Shown here one piece after another: positions 18,845 through 28,031 of a stretch of DNA of 64,000 nucleotides. Numbering within the stretch: the stretch's first letter is position 1; each line of letters opens with the position of its first letter. The DNA is from Streptosporangium lutulentum. GTDB lineage: Bacteria; Actinomycetota; Actinomycetes; Streptosporangiales; Streptosporangiaceae. The stretch spans positions 2,356,001-2,420,000 of the forward strand of contig NZ_JAUSQU010000001.1 of NCBI RefSeq assembly GCF_030811455.1. Direction: 5' to 3'. The translations under genes were made by a program, and so were the position numbers. The notes under the pieces were generated by a model that worked only from the letters and a program-made list of their open reading frames with translations, did no database searches and was not told the DNA's origin.

Positions 18845-19804
18845 ATGATCACTCTTCCCGCCGAGCTCGGGCATGCCCTCGCCGCCATGGTGGCTCGTCA
18901 CCGCGAGCAGGACCTGGCCAGGGCGGCCGGCCGGCTCACCGCACGCTACCGGCAGCCCATCCACGAGCCGGCTCTTCGGTCGGCGGTCGACGTGGCCGCC
19001 TACGCCGCCACCCGCATGCCCGCCACCTACGCCGCGGTCACCGCGGCGCTCACCCAGGCCGCCGTGTGCGTGCCCGATTTCCAACCGGCGAGCCAACTCG
19101 ACATCGGTGGCGGCACGGGCGCGGCCATCTGGGCGGCCACCGCCGTCTGGCCGTCCCTGCGGCACGTCACCGTGGTCGAGCGCGACCTGGCGGTCATCGA
19201 GTTCGGTCGCCGTCTCGCGGCCTCGGCCGTCCATCCGGCGGTCAGGAACGCCACGTGGAACAGGTCGGAAATCCGGGTCGATCTCAACACGTCACCGGCA
19301 GATCTCATCACGCTCTCCTACGTGCTGGGAGAGCTGCCACCGGCTGTGCGGGATCCGGTCGTGGGGTGGCTGGCCGGCCAGGCCACGACGGTCGCCGTCA
19401 TCGAGCCCGGCACACCGGATGGACATGCCCGCGTCCTCGCCGCCCGCGACCAGCTGATCGGTCTCGGTATGCGGGTCGCGGCGCCGTGCCCGCACTCTGC
19501 CTCATGTCCCCTTGCGGGGGGAGATTGGTGTCACTTCTCCGCTCGTCTGCCCCGCACCGGGCTTCACCGCCGGCTCAAGTCGGCGGAGCTGGGGTTCGAG
19601 GACGAGAAGTTCTCCTATGTCATCGCGACGTTCGCGCCGGCGATACCCCCGGACAGCCGCGTTCTTCGACATCCGCGCACCCGCAAGGGCCTGGTCACGC
19701 TGACCTTGTGCGCGGACGGGGTGCGCGAGGAGAGCGTGTCCAAGCGGCACGGCGACGTCTACCGTGCTGCTCGAAACGTGGAATGGGGTGATCCCTGGCT
19801 GTAG
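18845..19804 (+). CDS. Rsm22-like SAM-dependent methyltransferase
   Basis: 319 aa. Rossmann SAM motif LDIGGGTGAAIWAA (about residue 83), acidic strand end VVERD, and a Cys cluster in the second half (CPHSASCPLAGGDWCHF) followed by RLPRTGLHR, the hallmark of the Rsm22 family of mitochondrial/bacterial ribosomal small-subunit methyltransferases, whose cysteines hold an Fe-S cluster in characterised relatives. Starts 15 bp after the MFS gene; a GGGGAAAT stretch precedes the ATG. Function in rRNA modification or ribosome assembly is by family. Confidence 0.87.
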   Translation: MITLPAELGHALAAMVARHREQDLARAAGRLTARYRQPIHEPALRSAVDVAAYAATRMPATYAAVTAALTQAAVCVPDFQPASQLDIGGGTGAAIWAATAVWPSLRHVTVVERDLAVIEFGRRLAASAVHPAVRNATWNRSEIRVDLNTSPADLITLSYVLGELPPAVRDPVVGWLAGQATTVAVIEPGTPDGHARVLAARDQLIGLGMRVAAPCPHSASCPLAGGDWCHFSARLPRTGLHRRLKSAELGFEDEKFSYVIATFAPAIPPDSRVLRHPRTRKGLVTLTLCADGVREESVSKRHGDVYRAARNVEWGDPWL

Positions 19805-19811
19805 GGACGAC

Positions 19812-19855
19812 CATCGCCGCCGGTGCCGAGGAGCCTCCCGGCACCGGCGGCGATG
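19812..19855 (+). terminator. Strong hairpin terminator
   Basis: Sixteen-base perfect arms (CATCGCCGCCGGTGCC and complement) with a 12-nt loop begin 8 bp after the Rsm22-like stop. No T-tract. Confidence 0.8.
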
Positions 19856-20033
19856 TCGAGGCCGGCCGATTGAGCCGCCTGGCGATTTCGGCATGGGGGA
19901 GCCCCGACGGTGGGAACGGCGGATCGCGGAAACCGCGGCATTTCAGGAGCACGGCCCGTGACGGAGATCTCCGTGACGGTGATGACCCACGTGGACCGGC
20001 GTCTGCTGGGCGCCCGTGCTCGACCGGTTGCCG

Positions 20034-20674
20034 CTACAGGCGCCGGGTGGCGCGCACGACGACATCGTGGAGGGGGACCGTCCGGCCCCCGGGGCCGGGG
20101 AGCGCGCGGAGGTGCTCTTCGGCGGTGGCGATCTCCCACTCCGCGCCGTCCAGACGCGCGGTGATGGCCGCGGAGGTGGCCGACGCCTCGGCAGGGGGGT
20201 GGTGCCCGTGCCCGTGGCCGGTGGAGTCCGGGGTGCGCAGGTGCCCCACGATGAGCAGTGTGCCGCCGTCGGCCACCCATCCGGCGATGCGGTCGTAAAA
20301 CTCCAGCTGGGGCATCGCCGGATGGGCGTAGTGGGTCATGACCAGGTCGAACCGCGTGCCCGGGCTCCAGACGCTCAGATCCGCCTCGACCCATCGCAAG
20401 CGCTCGGGGGTCCCGTTCGTCGCCGCGCGCTCGGCGGCGCGAGCGAGGGCCGCAGGCGAGATGTCGGCCGCGGTGACGTGCCAGCCGTGGGAGGCGAGCC
20501 AGATCCCTCGGCGCCGGCGCCGCACCCCGCGTCCAGGGCCGTGCCCGGTGCCAGGCCGCCGGTCTCACGGGCGAGGTACGGGTTCGGCGGGTTGACGCCC
20601 ATGGATCCGGGCTCCCCGGCTCGCCCCTGTTGCCAGTGCCGCTCCCAGAAGTCCTTGTCGAATCCGTGTGTCAC
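20034..20674 (-). pseudogene. Class I SAM methyltransferase, frameshifted
   Basis: The first part (GTG 20674; MTHGFDKDFWERHWQQG...ALDAGCGAGAEG) and the second part (IWLASHGWHVTAADISPAAL...to 20034) are one methyltransferase read in two frames. One base is missing at about 20505-20506, in the SAM-binding loop right after AGCGAGAE. Restoring it gives about 212 continuous residues with motif I, the acidic loop (ADIS) and post-motifs (FDLVMTHY). Either a recent pseudogene or a sequencing error. GAGGAGG lies 9 bp before the GTG. Divergent from the XRE-cupin regulator. Confidence 0.85.
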
Positions 20675-20826
20675 AGGTCGTCCTCCTCGTTCGCGACGGT
20701 CTCTCCGCCGTAGCCGCCGACCTCGTCGCGGCCATGTGCCGGCAGCTCCGCCGGACTCACCCGCACCGACAGGTCGTGGGTGCGTTCCTCATGGTGCCGA
20801 CCGAGAAGGCGGATGAGCAAACGTTG

Positions 20827-20840
20827 TTGCCGAATGGCAA
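20827..20840. promoter_or_regulatory. Inverted repeat TTGCC-GAAT-GGCAA, candidate XRE operator
   Basis: Perfect 5-bp arms 10 bp upstream of the XRE-cupin start in the divergent promoter region; a related GCAA..TTGC pair overlaps it to the left (20817-20830). Position suits autorepression. Confidence 0.45.
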
Positions 20841-20849
20841 AATGGATGG

Positions 20850-21446
20850 ATGGATGAAGCCATCGACCGCACCCTGGACGCCGTCGGACCGAGGTTGAAA
20901 CGCCTTCGGCTGCACCGGGCCGTCACGCTCGCCGACCTCGCGGAGGAGACCGGCATCTCCACCAGCACCCTGTCCCGGCTTGAGGCGGGCCTGCGACGCC
21001 CCACGCTGGAGCAGCTGCTTCCACTCGCTCGTGCCTACGGGGTCACACTCGACGAGCTCGTCGACGCGCCGCCGACCGGCGACCCCCGCGTCAATCTGCG
21101 TCCCATCCCCTGCGGCGACGGCTCGATCATCCTGCCGCTGACCCGCAGGCCCGGAGGAATCCAGGCCTACAAGTTCGTCCTTCCGGCCGGAAGCGACGAC
21201 GCCGAACCCGACCTGCGCACCCACGAGGGCTACGACTGGGCCTATGTCCTCAACGGAACGCTCCGCCTCGTACTCGGGGAACACGACCTCATCCTCAAGC
21301 CCGGGGAGGCCGCGGAGTTCGACACACGCACCCCGCACTGGTTCGGGGCCACCGGCGCCGGTCCCGTCGAGTATCTGAGCCTCATCGGGAAACAGGGCGA
21401 ACGCGCACACGTCCGTGCGGCACCGGGACGTGGCCCGGTCGAGTGA
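20850..21446 (+). CDS. XRE-cupin transcriptional regulator
   Basis: 198 aa. HTH_3 domain residues 14-68 (LKRLRLHRAVTLADLAEETG...STLSRLEAGLRRPTLEQL) and a C-terminal cupin about 110-185 (HEGYDWAYVLNGTLRLVLGEHDLILKPGEAAEF). Three overlapping ATGG units give ATGs at 20842, 20846 and 20850; only 20850 is in frame. This type commonly stands next to a small methyltransferase gene, as here, and likely controls it and itself. Confidence 0.92.
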   Translation: MDEAIDRTLDAVGPRLKRLRLHRAVTLADLAEETGISTSTLSRLEAGLRRPTLEQLLPLARAYGVTLDELVDAPPTGDPRVNLRPIPCGDGSIILPLTRRPGGIQAYKFVLPAGSDDAEPDLRTHEGYDWAYVLNGTLRLVLGEHDLILKPGEAAEFDTRTPHWFGATGAGPVEYLSLIGKQGERAHVRAAPGRGPVE

Positions 21447-21561
21447 GAAAGCTCGGGGACACCGGTCTCTGGCCGTAGCTTCGGGATTTCCCTACCCGCC
21501 CGGGTATGTCGTCATTACGCTGACCCTGTCGATGATAGATCACGCGGAAAGGCACAGAGTG

Positions 21562-21981
21562 ATGGCCAACCGGAAGGAACTCACCTGGCAGCCGATCAGC
21601 ATGCTGGAGGCGCTGGCCCAGCACGTCGAGGAGAGCGTGATCATGGTGCGCGAGCAGCGGGCCATCCTGGAGAGGGGCCGGGCCACGCCCTCCGTGCTCG
21701 ATGACGCCACGGTGGCCCGGGTGAAGCGGACCCTCACCCAGATGGCCGCGGACAACGAGTTGTTCGCCGAGCAGGGCCGGCGCTGGGCGGCCGAAGACCT
21801 CACCCCTGCCCGGCGCGACCAGGTCGAGCGCTACGCCGCCCTGGTCGCCGAAACGCAGAACGAGACCACCGAGGTCCTTGCCCTGGCCGACGATCTCGCC
21901 AAGGGGGCGATCGAGACGGTCCTGACCAAGAGCGACATAGAACTCGGCATCGAGGCGTTCCTCCACGACGGCAAGCATTAG
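21562..21981 (+). CDS. Conserved hypothetical protein, helical
   Basis: 139 aa, soluble, nearly all helix-forming, acidic, with one stretch of coiled-coil character (QHVEESVIMVREQRAILERG). ATG 21562 has GGAAAGG about ten bases upstream; ATG 21532 is in frame but has no comparable signal. No motif I can assign. Relatives with MANRKELTW-like starts occur in actinomycetes without a described role. It follows the XRE gene by 115 bp and may be cotranscribed. Confidence 0.65.
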   Translation: MANRKELTWQPISMLEALAQHVEESVIMVREQRAILERGRATPSVLDDATVARVKRTLTQMAADNELFAEQGRRWAAEDLTPARRDQVERYAALVAETQNETTEVLALADDLAKGAIETVLTKSDIELGIEAFLHDGKH

Positions 21982-22080
21982 TCGTTCCGGCGGGAATCAA
22001 GCCCGGCACCCCGACGATCCGGAAGGCCGCGTTCGATATCCGCGAGTCCGGGTTGCCGAGCTCAAGACAGGGGCCGAACG

Positions 22081-22686
22081 TCAGGGGCGCCAACCTCGTT
22101 CGACCGATCGGCGGCATCGGCCGGGGTCGTCGCCCGCACTGGTGAAGAGCGCGGTCAGCAGTGGCACACCGGACGCCAGCGCCCGGGGCGGCAAGGGACC
22201 CGTGACGACCAGTGATGCCAGGCCGTGACCGATGATCCAGCTCTGTGTCGCCAACTCCAGCGGGTCGACGCCGTCACGAAAGCGACCGGCGGCCGTGGCC
22301 CGTTCGACGGCCCGGACCAGGAAGTGCAACGTCTCATCCGCGGCCGCGGCGTCCTCGAGTTCGAAACCGGCATCGAACATGACCCTGTAGAGATCGGGGT
22401 CGGCCAGGGCGTTGGACAGATAGGCGGAGGCGAGGGCGGCCAGATCCCGCACCGCATCCGCGGACGGTGACATCGCGTCGAGCCTGGCCGCCAGACGAGT
22501 GAATCCTTCCTGCCGCATCGCTTTCCACAGGCCGTCCATGCCGCCGAAGTAGGTGTAGACGGCCATCGTCGAGAGGCCGGTTCCGGCGACCAGCGAGCGG
22601 AGCGTGACCGGCTGCCGGGCGCCGAGCATCTGCGCGGCTCGGTTGATCAGCAGGGAGCGGACCGCCGGGTCTTTTGTTCTCACCAT
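22081..22686 (-). CDS. TetR-family regulator
   Basis: 201 aa. HTH residues about 12-57 (LLINRAAQMLGARQPVTLRSLVAGTGLSTMAVYTYFGG), followed by a helical TetR_C ligand domain. ATG 22686 (VRTKDPAVR) chosen; an extra ATG five codons upstream falls near the operator. Divergent from the RidA gene with a perfect palindrome between, so it probably represses itself and ridA. Confidence 0.9.
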   Translation of the reverse strand: MVRTKDPAVRSLLINRAAQMLGARQPVTLRSLVAGTGLSTMAVYTYFGGMDGLWKAMRQEGFTRLAARLDAMSPSADAVRDLAALASAYLSNALADPDLYRVMFDAGFELEDAAAADETLHFLVRAVERATAAGRFRDGVDPLELATQSWIIGHGLASLVVTGPLPPRALASGVPLLTALFTSAGDDPGRCRRSVERGWRP

Positions 22687-22698
22687 GGCGCCATAATA

Positions 22699-22713
22699 CA
22701 TAGCATTGCTATG
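22699..22713. promoter_or_regulatory. TetR operator CATAGCA-T-TGCTATG
   Basis: Perfect 7-bp arms with a single central base, 12 bp upstream of the TetR ATG and 47 bp upstream of ridA, A+T-rich against its surroundings. Confidence 0.65.
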
Positions 22714-22760
22714 CTTTCACTGATCATCGAACTCGCCTGCGCCAATACCAAGGAGCGGAA

Positions 22761-23168
22761 ATGGCCGTGACACTGATCAACCCCGACGGGCTGCCGAAAC
22801 CCGATGTCTACCGCCAGATGTCGATCGCCACCGGGTCGAAACTGGTGTTCCTGGCGGGCCAGGTCGCCCGCGACGCTGAGGGAGGACGAGTCGGCGAGGG
22901 AGATCTGGCTGCTCAGGTCGAGCAGTCCTACCTCAATATCGGCACTGCCCTGGCCGCGGTCGGCGGGTCCTTCGACGACGTGGCGAAGCTGACCGTCTAC
23001 GTCGTCGACTGGACGCCCGACAAGATGCCGTTGCTGGGCGAGGGGGTCGCTCGGGCGGCCGCGAAGTTGGGGGTCGACCCGGTCAAGCCGATCACACTGC
23101 TGGGTGTTGCGGCACTGGGGGAGCCCGATCTTCTGGTCGAGGTTGAAGCCACCGCGGTCATCGACTGA
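22761..23168 (+). CDS. RidA/YjgF-family enamine/imine deaminase
   Basis: 135 aa, full length for the family. RidA proteins hydrolyse reactive enamines formed by PLP enzymes; homotrimeric and cytoplasmic. Seen: YRQMSIATGSKLVFLAGQVARD, LNIGTALAAVGGSFDDVAKLTVYVVD and the C-terminal EPDLLVEVEATAVID. The catalytic Arg of archetypal RidA (in a (R/K)xxVEI-like context) appears not to be kept at that position (LLVEVEA), so it may belong to an Rid subgroup with another function. Controlled by the divergent TetR. Confidence 0.88.
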   Translation: MAVTLINPDGLPKPDVYRQMSIATGSKLVFLAGQVARDAEGGRVGEGDLAAQVEQSYLNIGTALAAVGGSFDDVAKLTVYVVDWTPDKMPLLGEGVARAAAKLGVDPVKPITLLGVAALGEPDLLVEVEATAVID

Positions 23169-23193
23169 ATCGGGTGTCCTGGACACACTCGCC

Positions 23194-23231
23194 GGCTTCC
23201 CGTGTCGGCGGGCGTGGTCACCCGGGAAGCC
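23194..23231 (+). terminator. Hairpin after the RidA gene
   Basis: GGCTTCCCG and CGGGAAGCC form a perfect 9-bp stem with a 20-nt loop, 25 bp after the stop. No T-tract. The following 170 bp to the LysR gene end hold nothing recognisable. Confidence 0.5.
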
Positions 23232-23401
23232 GCCGGCATGGCCGAACGGCCGGGGGTCGGACCAAAGGCCCTCCGTCCGCGAACGGCGTCGTCGTCACCT
23301 GCCGATGACCTGGTGGGCGGGGAGGTGGTCGAACGCATCTCGGGCGGTCGCCAAGGGGGTGACCCCGAGTGCCACGGCGAGCTCGTCCCGAGGCGTCCGC
23401 G

Positions 23402-24307
23402 CTACGCGGGTTCCACCTTGCGGGCGCTGTCGCGAAGCTGTGCCACCGCGCGGGCGATGAGGTCACCGCGGCGCCGATCCTGGCGGGCGTGGACGACGAT
23501 GCGCCGCGAGACGGCGGGGCGGACCAGGGGCCTGGCGACGACTCCGCCGGGGAGCTCCGCAACGGCCAGGCGTGGCAGGACGGTGACGCCGATGCCCGTC
23601 TCCACCAGCCGCAGCGCCGCCCGGTGATCATCCAGGCGGGCGGCGTAGCGCGGCGTGAATCCGGCGGCCCTGCAAGCGGTGAGGATGATCTGCCCGATCG
23701 GGCTGTCGTAGATGTCGTGATCTATCCAGGGCTCGCCTTCGAGATCCCGGAGGGCGAGTTCGCGGGCGTCGGCGAGGGGGTGGTCGCGGGGGAGCACGGC
23801 GACGAGCTCCTCGACGGTGAGTTCATGACGCCGGTAGCCGTCCAGGTGTACTTCGGCTCCGTTGGCGGGCTCGGTCCGGATGTCGAGGTCCGGCCGTCGG
23901 CGGCCGCGCCCGTCGACGGGTTCGTTGAGGCTGATCTCGACGGTGAGGTTCGGTTGGTGCCGGCGAACGGTCCGCACGACCTCCGGGATCCACTGCTCGG
24001 CCGCCGAGGCGAAGCAGGCGATCGCCAGATGCTGTGCCTGGCCGCCCCGGAGGTCCGCGACGACCCGTTCGAGGCGTCCGAAGTCGGCGAGGAGTGCCTG
24101 AGCCTGATCCGCCAGGTGCCAGGCGGCATCGGTGGGGCTGATACCGCGCCCTTGCTTCTCGAAAAGGACCAGTCCGGTTTCCTTCGCCAGGGTGGTCATG
24201 TGCTGGCTGATCGTCGCGGGAGAGTAACTGAGGTTCCGTGCCGCCTTGTTGATCGACCCGGCGGCCAGGACCGCGCGCAGGATCGCGAGACGTTGCGGGT
24301 TGAGCAC
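23402..24307 (-). CDS. LysR-family regulator, probable regulator of dialkylglycine decarboxylase
   Basis: 301 aa from GTG 24307. Winged HTH residues 3-62 (PQRLAILRAVLAAGSINKAARNLSYSPATISQHMTTLAKE), effector domain from about 88. It is divergent from the decarboxylase gene 131 bp away. In Burkholderia the decarboxylase dgdA is likewise divergent from a LysR repressor, dgdR. This protein may play that part, but it could be only a positional analogue. Confidence 0.88.
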   Translation of the reverse strand: MLNPQRLAILRAVLAAGSINKAARNLSYSPATISQHMTTLAKETGLVLFEKQGRGISPTDAAWHLADQAQALLADFGRLERVVADLRGGQAQHLAIACFASAAEQWIPEVVRTVRRHQPNLTVEISLNEPVDGRGRRRPDLDIRTEPANGAEVHLDGYRRHELTVEELVAVLPRDHPLADARELALRDLEGEPWIDHDIYDSPIGQIILTACRAAGFTPRYAARLDDHRAALRLVETGIGVTVLPRLAVAELPGGVVARPLVRPAVSRRIVVHARQDRRRGDLIARAVAQLRDSARKVEPA

Positions 24308-24360
24308 GGCACCAACAATAAGGCAGTGCCGAACGGTCGGTCGTTTTTGTTTGCTTGTGA

Positions 24361-25746
<1,386 letters not shown>

Positions 25747-25835
25747 TGCGAATCGGTGCCCACGCCCGGTGCTCGACCCCGGCAGGGCCTGATCCCGCCG
25801 GGCGCCGCCCGTCGCCGGTGAGCCGGCCGGCACGT

Positions 25836-25859
25836 GCCTGACCCCGGCCGGGGTCAGGC
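25836..25859. terminator. 24-bp perfect palindrome
   Basis: Arms GCCTGACCCCGG and complement meet with no loop, about 90 bp after dgdA and before the convergent gene fragment ending at 25920. Likely bidirectional terminator without T-tract. Confidence 0.65.
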
Positions 25860-25919
25860 CAGGCGGGCATCGCAGCCTTCCCCTTTTGACGGTCGCCTGG
25901 CGCTCTGCCCCGACGGCGG

Positions 25920-26115
25920 TCAGGACGCGGACTCGATCTCGAGGACCGCCTTGCCGTGCAGGCGGCGGCCGAGTAGGGCCTCGGTCGCCTTGGCGGCCTC
26001 GTGCCAGGAGCCCCGCCAGGAGATCTGTGGGTCCAACCGTCCGGCGACGACGCGGCCTGCCAGCCAGGTCAGGTCGGGTGCCAGGCCCTGGCAGGCGAGC
26101 AGGAAGAACGTGACG
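25920..26115 (-). pseudogene. C-terminal remnant of a zinc-type alcohol dehydrogenase/quinone reductase
   Basis: About 64 residues (FFLLACQGLAPDLTWLAGRVVAGRLDPQ, then the end HGKAVLEIESAS) match the last quarter of MDR-superfamily oxidoreductases, where substrate-domain and C-terminal GKxVL.I strands lie. The nucleotide-binding and catalytic parts are missing: upstream the frame runs antisense to a TetR fragment without any MDR features. No start codon makes a plausible protein. Confidence 0.7.
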
Positions 26116-26145
26116 ATCGAGCGATCGTGCCGTCCCTGGTCGCCG

Positions 26146-26603
26146 AAGAAGGCACCGAAGTCGCGATGGCGCCCACACAGGATCTGTGGGCCGCCTTCCT
26201 GGACGACCTCCAGACCCGACGGCCGAACGGCGGCACGCTCCTGGCGCAGCTTCAGGACACGCTGCTCACCGCGCTCGGCAGGATGCCCGACGAGGGCTGG
26301 GCGGATCGCGTCCTGATCACCCGTCGGCTGGCCGCCCGGACGCCGTCGATGAACGCGCACGGGCTGCAGTTCTGCGACCGCACCACCCGCACCGCGATCA
26401 CGATCTTGCAGGAGCGCTTCGGCCTGGCCGACCCGCACGACATGCGGCCCCGACTGGCCCTCGACATGATGGTCGCGGCCTTCCACTGCGCGCTGGAGGA
26501 GTTGACGTTCCAGCCCGGACCCGCGAACCGCGACGACCTCACCGCCCGTCTCCGCGATGCGTTCGCCGCGATCCCGGGCAGCGTCACGATGACGCTCCCC
26601 TGA
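26146..26603 (+). pseudogene. C-terminal remnant of a TetR-family regulator
   Basis: About 150 residues of TetR ligand-binding domain (DLWAAFLDDLQTRRPNGG, ITRRLAARTPSMNAHGLQF, LALDMMVAAFHCALEELTF) with no HTH. It is head-to-head with the oxidoreductase remnant, and both lack their N-terminal parts. This is expected if one deletion removed the middle of a divergent tetR-oxidoreductase pair. A palindrome at 26113-26128 (ACGATCG-AG-CGATCGT) marks the join. A short protein from ATG 26166 cannot be excluded. Confidence 0.7.
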
Positions 26604-26720
26604 ACGAGGAGACCGCCCGGTACAGACCCCGGCTCTTCGGACGGGGGCCGGATCGGGTGGTTCGGCCGCAGCCGCTTCGTCCCCGTGCCTTCTCCGGACC
26701 AAGGCCGAGTGAAGCCTCGC

Positions 26721-27263
26721 TCAGCGGCACATCGCGTCGATGAGCTCCGGGAAATGCGGGAACTCCGCTCGTGCGGCGGTCACGATCCGGGTGGGGGCGC
26801 GGTGGCGGCCGGGTGCGTGCCGCTCGGCGATCGTATGGAAGGCTTTATTCGGCTGCGTAGGGGAGTCGGGGTCCGCGAAGGCCTCGGCGGGGCCTAGGCC
26901 GGCGGCGAACAGCCAGAGGAGGTCACCGAGATCTCCGGCGATCACACCGCACTCACCCTCGGAACCGATGTAGACGACGGGCTGGTCGGTGATCGCCGCA
27001 TCGGGCCGTACCAGCCAGAAGCCGACGTAGTCACCCGCCCCGGTCGTGCCGAAGAAACGGAACTCGCCGCCGTCGACCTCCTGGTTGCCGGTCCACAGGC
27101 GGAACCACCACGCCGTCCGGTCGGGCTCCTCGAACCGGTCGTACGGTTCGAAGTCACAGCCGTGGGCCTCGTCGGTCTCCTCGTCCCACTCCCACTCGAA
27201 GCCGACGTCGGCCACTTCGGCCAGGGCGGCGGGTAACGCGAGATCTTCAGCTGTGTTCGCCAC
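26721..27263 (-). CDS. SMI1/KNR4 (SUKH) superfamily protein
   Basis: 180 aa from GTG 27263, acidic and soluble. The core fits the SUKH fold: aromatic strands (TAWWFRLWTGNQEVDGGEFRFFG), then VVYIGSEGECGVIAGDLGDLLWLFAAGLGP, the usual SEG...V..s..dfL..la.G segment. SUKH proteins often act as immunity proteins to polymorphic toxins, but many are orphans. No toxin gene is adjacent. Function therefore open. Confidence 0.65.
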   Translation of the reverse strand: MANTAEDLALPAALAEVADVGFEWEWDEETDEAHGCDFEPYDRFEEPDRTAWWFRLWTGNQEVDGGEFRFFGTTGAGDYVGFWLVRPDAAITDQPVVYIGSEGECGVIAGDLGDLLWLFAAGLGPAEAFADPDSPTQPNKAFHTIAERHAPGRHRAPTRIVTAARAEFPHFPELIDAMCR

Positions 27264-27532
27264 CCCGGAAGATTACCGGTCGGGGCCGGCCCGTGCGGGT
27301 GCTGCCGGTAGGGCCGCGATCACACGAACGTGTCGGGGAATCCGGGAGTCGTCGCAACGCTCGTGGCCGGGAGGCTCTCCCGGCGCGACGTTCCTCAGGG
27401 GGAGGGCGTGCGGCCGGGAATCCAAGGTGATCGGGTCGGCCTTCCTCGCTCTCGGTGCCCCGGGCCGGAGGGATCGGTGCTTCCGACGGGAACCTCGCAC
27501 CGAGCGGGGCGACGGTCATTCATGCAGTTCAT

Positions 27533-27556
27533 ACTGTACAGGTCAAACTGGACAGT
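27533..27556. promoter_or_regulatory. MarR operator ACTGTACAG-N6-CTGGACAGT
   Basis: Nine-base arms with 8/9 complementarity, 29 bp before the MarR start, in an A+T-richer patch. Another half site (GACTGTAG, 27560-27567) follows. Fits autoregulation of the marR-MFS operon. Confidence 0.65.
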
Positions 27557-27584
27557 TAAGACTGTAGAAGTTAGCGTGAGGGGC

Positions 27585-28031
27585 ATGAGCGAGAAACCAG
27601 GCCTGTCGCCCTCGGCGATTCAGGCGTCACGCGAGGTCCGTGCGGTCATCAGCCGCCTGCGGCGCCGCATTCTGAACGCCGCCGAGGTCGAGGACCTCAC
27701 CTTGGGCCAGGCGTCCGTCCTGGCCCACCTGTCCGGCAAAGGAGGCGTCACGGCGAGTGAGCTCGCCTCCACGGAAGGGGTGCGGCACCAGTCGATGACG
27801 GCGACGGTCGCATCGCTTGCCGCGATGGGGCTGGTGGAGCGGAGCCCCGACCCGGACGACGGGCGGCGCCTGCTGATCGCGCTGACCGCGGAGGGCCACC
27901 GCCGGGTGGAGGAGGGGCGGCAGGCCCGGACGGAATGGCTCGCCGGCCGGTTGCAGGACAGGTGCACGGAAGAAGAACGCCAGGCCGTGATCGCCGCCAT
28001 GGCCCTGCTGGAGCGCCTGACCCATGACTGA
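27585..28031 (+). CDS. MarR-family regulator
   Basis: 148 aa. Winged HTH in VEDLTLGQASVLAHLSGKGGVTASELASTEGVRHQSMTATVASLAAMGLVERSPDPDDGRR (residues about 35-95, DxR wing present). ATG 27585 follows GTGAGGGGC. The stop overlaps the MFS gene by 8 bp, so the two form a translationally coupled operon; a typical drug-sensing repressor of efflux. Confidence 0.93.
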   Translation: MSEKPGLSPSAIQASREVRAVISRLRRRILNAAEVEDLTLGQASVLAHLSGKGGVTASELASTEGVRHQSMTATVASLAAMGLVERSPDPDDGRRLLIALTAEGHRRVEEGRQARTEWLAGRLQDRCTEEERQAVIAAMALLERLTHD

